Source: an uncultured Rivibacter sp. (lineage in GTDB: Bacteria > Pseudomonadota > Gammaproteobacteria > Burkholderiales > Burkholderiaceae). From it: a DNA stretch of 26,318 nt. The translations under genes were made by a program, and so were the position numbers. The stretch spans positions 1 through 26,318 of the forward strand of contig CAMLNA010000053.1 in the NCBI GenBank assembly GCA_946481025.1, read 5' to 3'. The notes under the pieces are model-generated. The model was not told where the DNA came from. It did no database searches and saw only the letters and a program-made list of their open reading frames with translations. Each line of letters opens with the position of its first letter. Position 1 is the first letter of the stretch. Of the stretch, positions 25,469 through 26,318 are shown in pieces.

Positions 25469-26318
25469 CGATCCTGCTCGCTGCGCGCTTCGACGAACAC
25501 GAGCGTGATGCATGGGTCACCGCGCTGCAGGCCGAACTGCCCGGCGAGCGCTTCGTCACCGCCGCCGACGGCCCGGCGCAAGACATCGACATCGCCATCG
25601 TGGCCAACCCGCCGGCCGGTGCGCTGCAAGGCCTGCCCGGGCTCAGGCTGATCCAGTCGCTGTGGGCGGGCGTCGACCGGCTGCTGGCCGACGCCACCGT
25701 GCCGCAAGGCGTGCCGATCGCGCGCATGGTCGATCCGGCCATGAACACAGCCATGGCCGAGACCGCCCAGTGGGCGGTGCTCTCGCTGCACCGCGGCTAC
25801 TTCCGGTATGCAGCGCTGCAGCGCGAGGCGCGCTGGTCGCCCCACGGGCAGCAGCGCGCCGACGAAGTGGCCGTGGCCGTGCTCGGCCTGGGCGAGATGG
25901 GCCGCGCGACGGCGCTGCGGCTGGCCGCGTCGGGCTACCGGGTGCTCGGATGGAGCGCGCGGCCGGCGCAGCTCGACGGCGTGTCCACGCATGCCGGCGA
26001 AGCGTCGCTGGACGGCGTGCTCGCCGCGGCCGACATCGTGGTCAACCTGCTGCCGCTCACGCCGCTGACCCGCGACCTGTTCCGCGCCGCCACCTTCGAG
26101 CGCATGAAGCCCGGAAGCCGCCTCGTCAACCTCGCGCGCGGCGCCCATGTGGTCGAAGCCGACCTGCTGGCCGCGCTCGACAGCGGCCGGCTGGAGCATG
26201 CCGTGCTCGACGTGTTCCGCACCGAGCCCCTGCCGGCGGAGCACCCGTTCTGGCGGCACCCGCGGGTCACCGTGCTGCCGCATGCCGCGGCGCAGACCGA
26301 CCCCCGCAGCGCTGCGCG
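25465..26318 (+). CDS. ghrA: Glyoxylate/hydroxypyruvate reductase A-like dehydrogenase, 3' end outside the window
   Basis: The frame opens at ATG 25465, overlapping the pncC stop as ATGA, and stays open to the window edge (284 codons seen). It belongs to the D-2-hydroxyacid dehydrogenase family. The substrate half contains IQSLWAGVDRLL and MAETAQWAVL. The Rossmann motif VLGLGEMGRATALRL starts near residue 139. By family, the catalytic residues are Arg225 (NLARGAHVVE), Glu254 (DVFRTEPLP) and His273 (LPHAAAQT). This GLGxMG form and the short N-terminal half fit GhrA, which reduces glyoxylate and hydroxypyruvate with NADPH; the substrate is inferred. About 25-30 residues should lie beyond the window. 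Translational coupling to pncC is likely. Confidence 0.9.
   Translation, partial: MTILLAARFDEHERDAWVTALQAELPGERFVTAADGPAQDIDIAIVANPPAGALQGLPGLRLIQSLWAGVDRLLADATVPQGVPIARMVDPAMNTAMAETAQWAVLSLHRGYFRYAALQREARWSPHGQQRADEVAVAVLGLGEMGRATALRLAASGYRVLGWSARPAQLDGVSTHAGEASLDGVLAAADIVVNLLPLTPLTRDLFRAATFERMKPGSRLVNLARGAHVVEADLLAALDSGRLEHAVLDVFRTEPLPAEHPFWRHPRVTVLPHAAAQTDPRSAA

Overview
This is a GC-rich chromosomal window (mostly about 70% G+C by eye). Gene content and order suggest a betaproteobacterium of the order Burkholderiales, probably in the Rubrivivax/Leptothrix/Roseateles neighbourhood. The main clues are yhdP followed by a nitrilase-family amidase and divergent from glnE, amgK divergent from lptD-surA-rsmA, a secreted barnase-type RNase with barstar, and a G+C-rich intergenic repeat of a style I know from this order. 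The assignment is inference; no rRNA or tRNA gene is present.

Layout. 1-236 holds two copies of an intergenic repeat. 237-5376 (minus) is yhdP followed by a carbon-nitrogen hydrolase. 5486-9834 (plus) is glnE, a rhombosortase-like membrane protease overlapping the glnE end, and a LysR regulator. 9937-11016 (minus) is amgK, divergent from the envelope operon lptD-surA-rsmA (11102-15668), which ends at a strong hairpin. 15732-16757 (minus) is a secreted RNase, its barstar-type inhibitor and a possible small trailing ORF, in a locally A+T-richer patch. 17014-19311 (minus) is the malic enzyme MaeB. It is divergent from a DctS/DctR-like two-component pair (19611-22414) whose stop codon overlaps that of the convergent MipA/OmpV outer-membrane protein (22411-23289). 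23371-26318 (plus) is a tight run thiL-pgpA-pncC-ghrA-like, with the last gene cut by the window edge.

How the genes work together. Much of the window concerns the envelope: YhdP (phospholipid transport), LptD (LPS export), SurA (outer-membrane protein chaperone), AmgK (peptidoglycan sugar recycling), PgpA (phosphatidylglycerol synthesis), MipA and the rhombosortase. GlnE, ThiL, PncC, MaeB and RsmA are housekeeping metabolism or ribosome maturation. The most interesting parts are the RNase/barstar/small-ORF cluster, the kinase-regulator pair beside malic enzyme, the rhombosortase overlapping glnE, amgK without an adjacent murU, and an LptD with a reduced cysteine set. I saw no prophage, insertion sequence, CRISPR array or clearly new multi-gene system.
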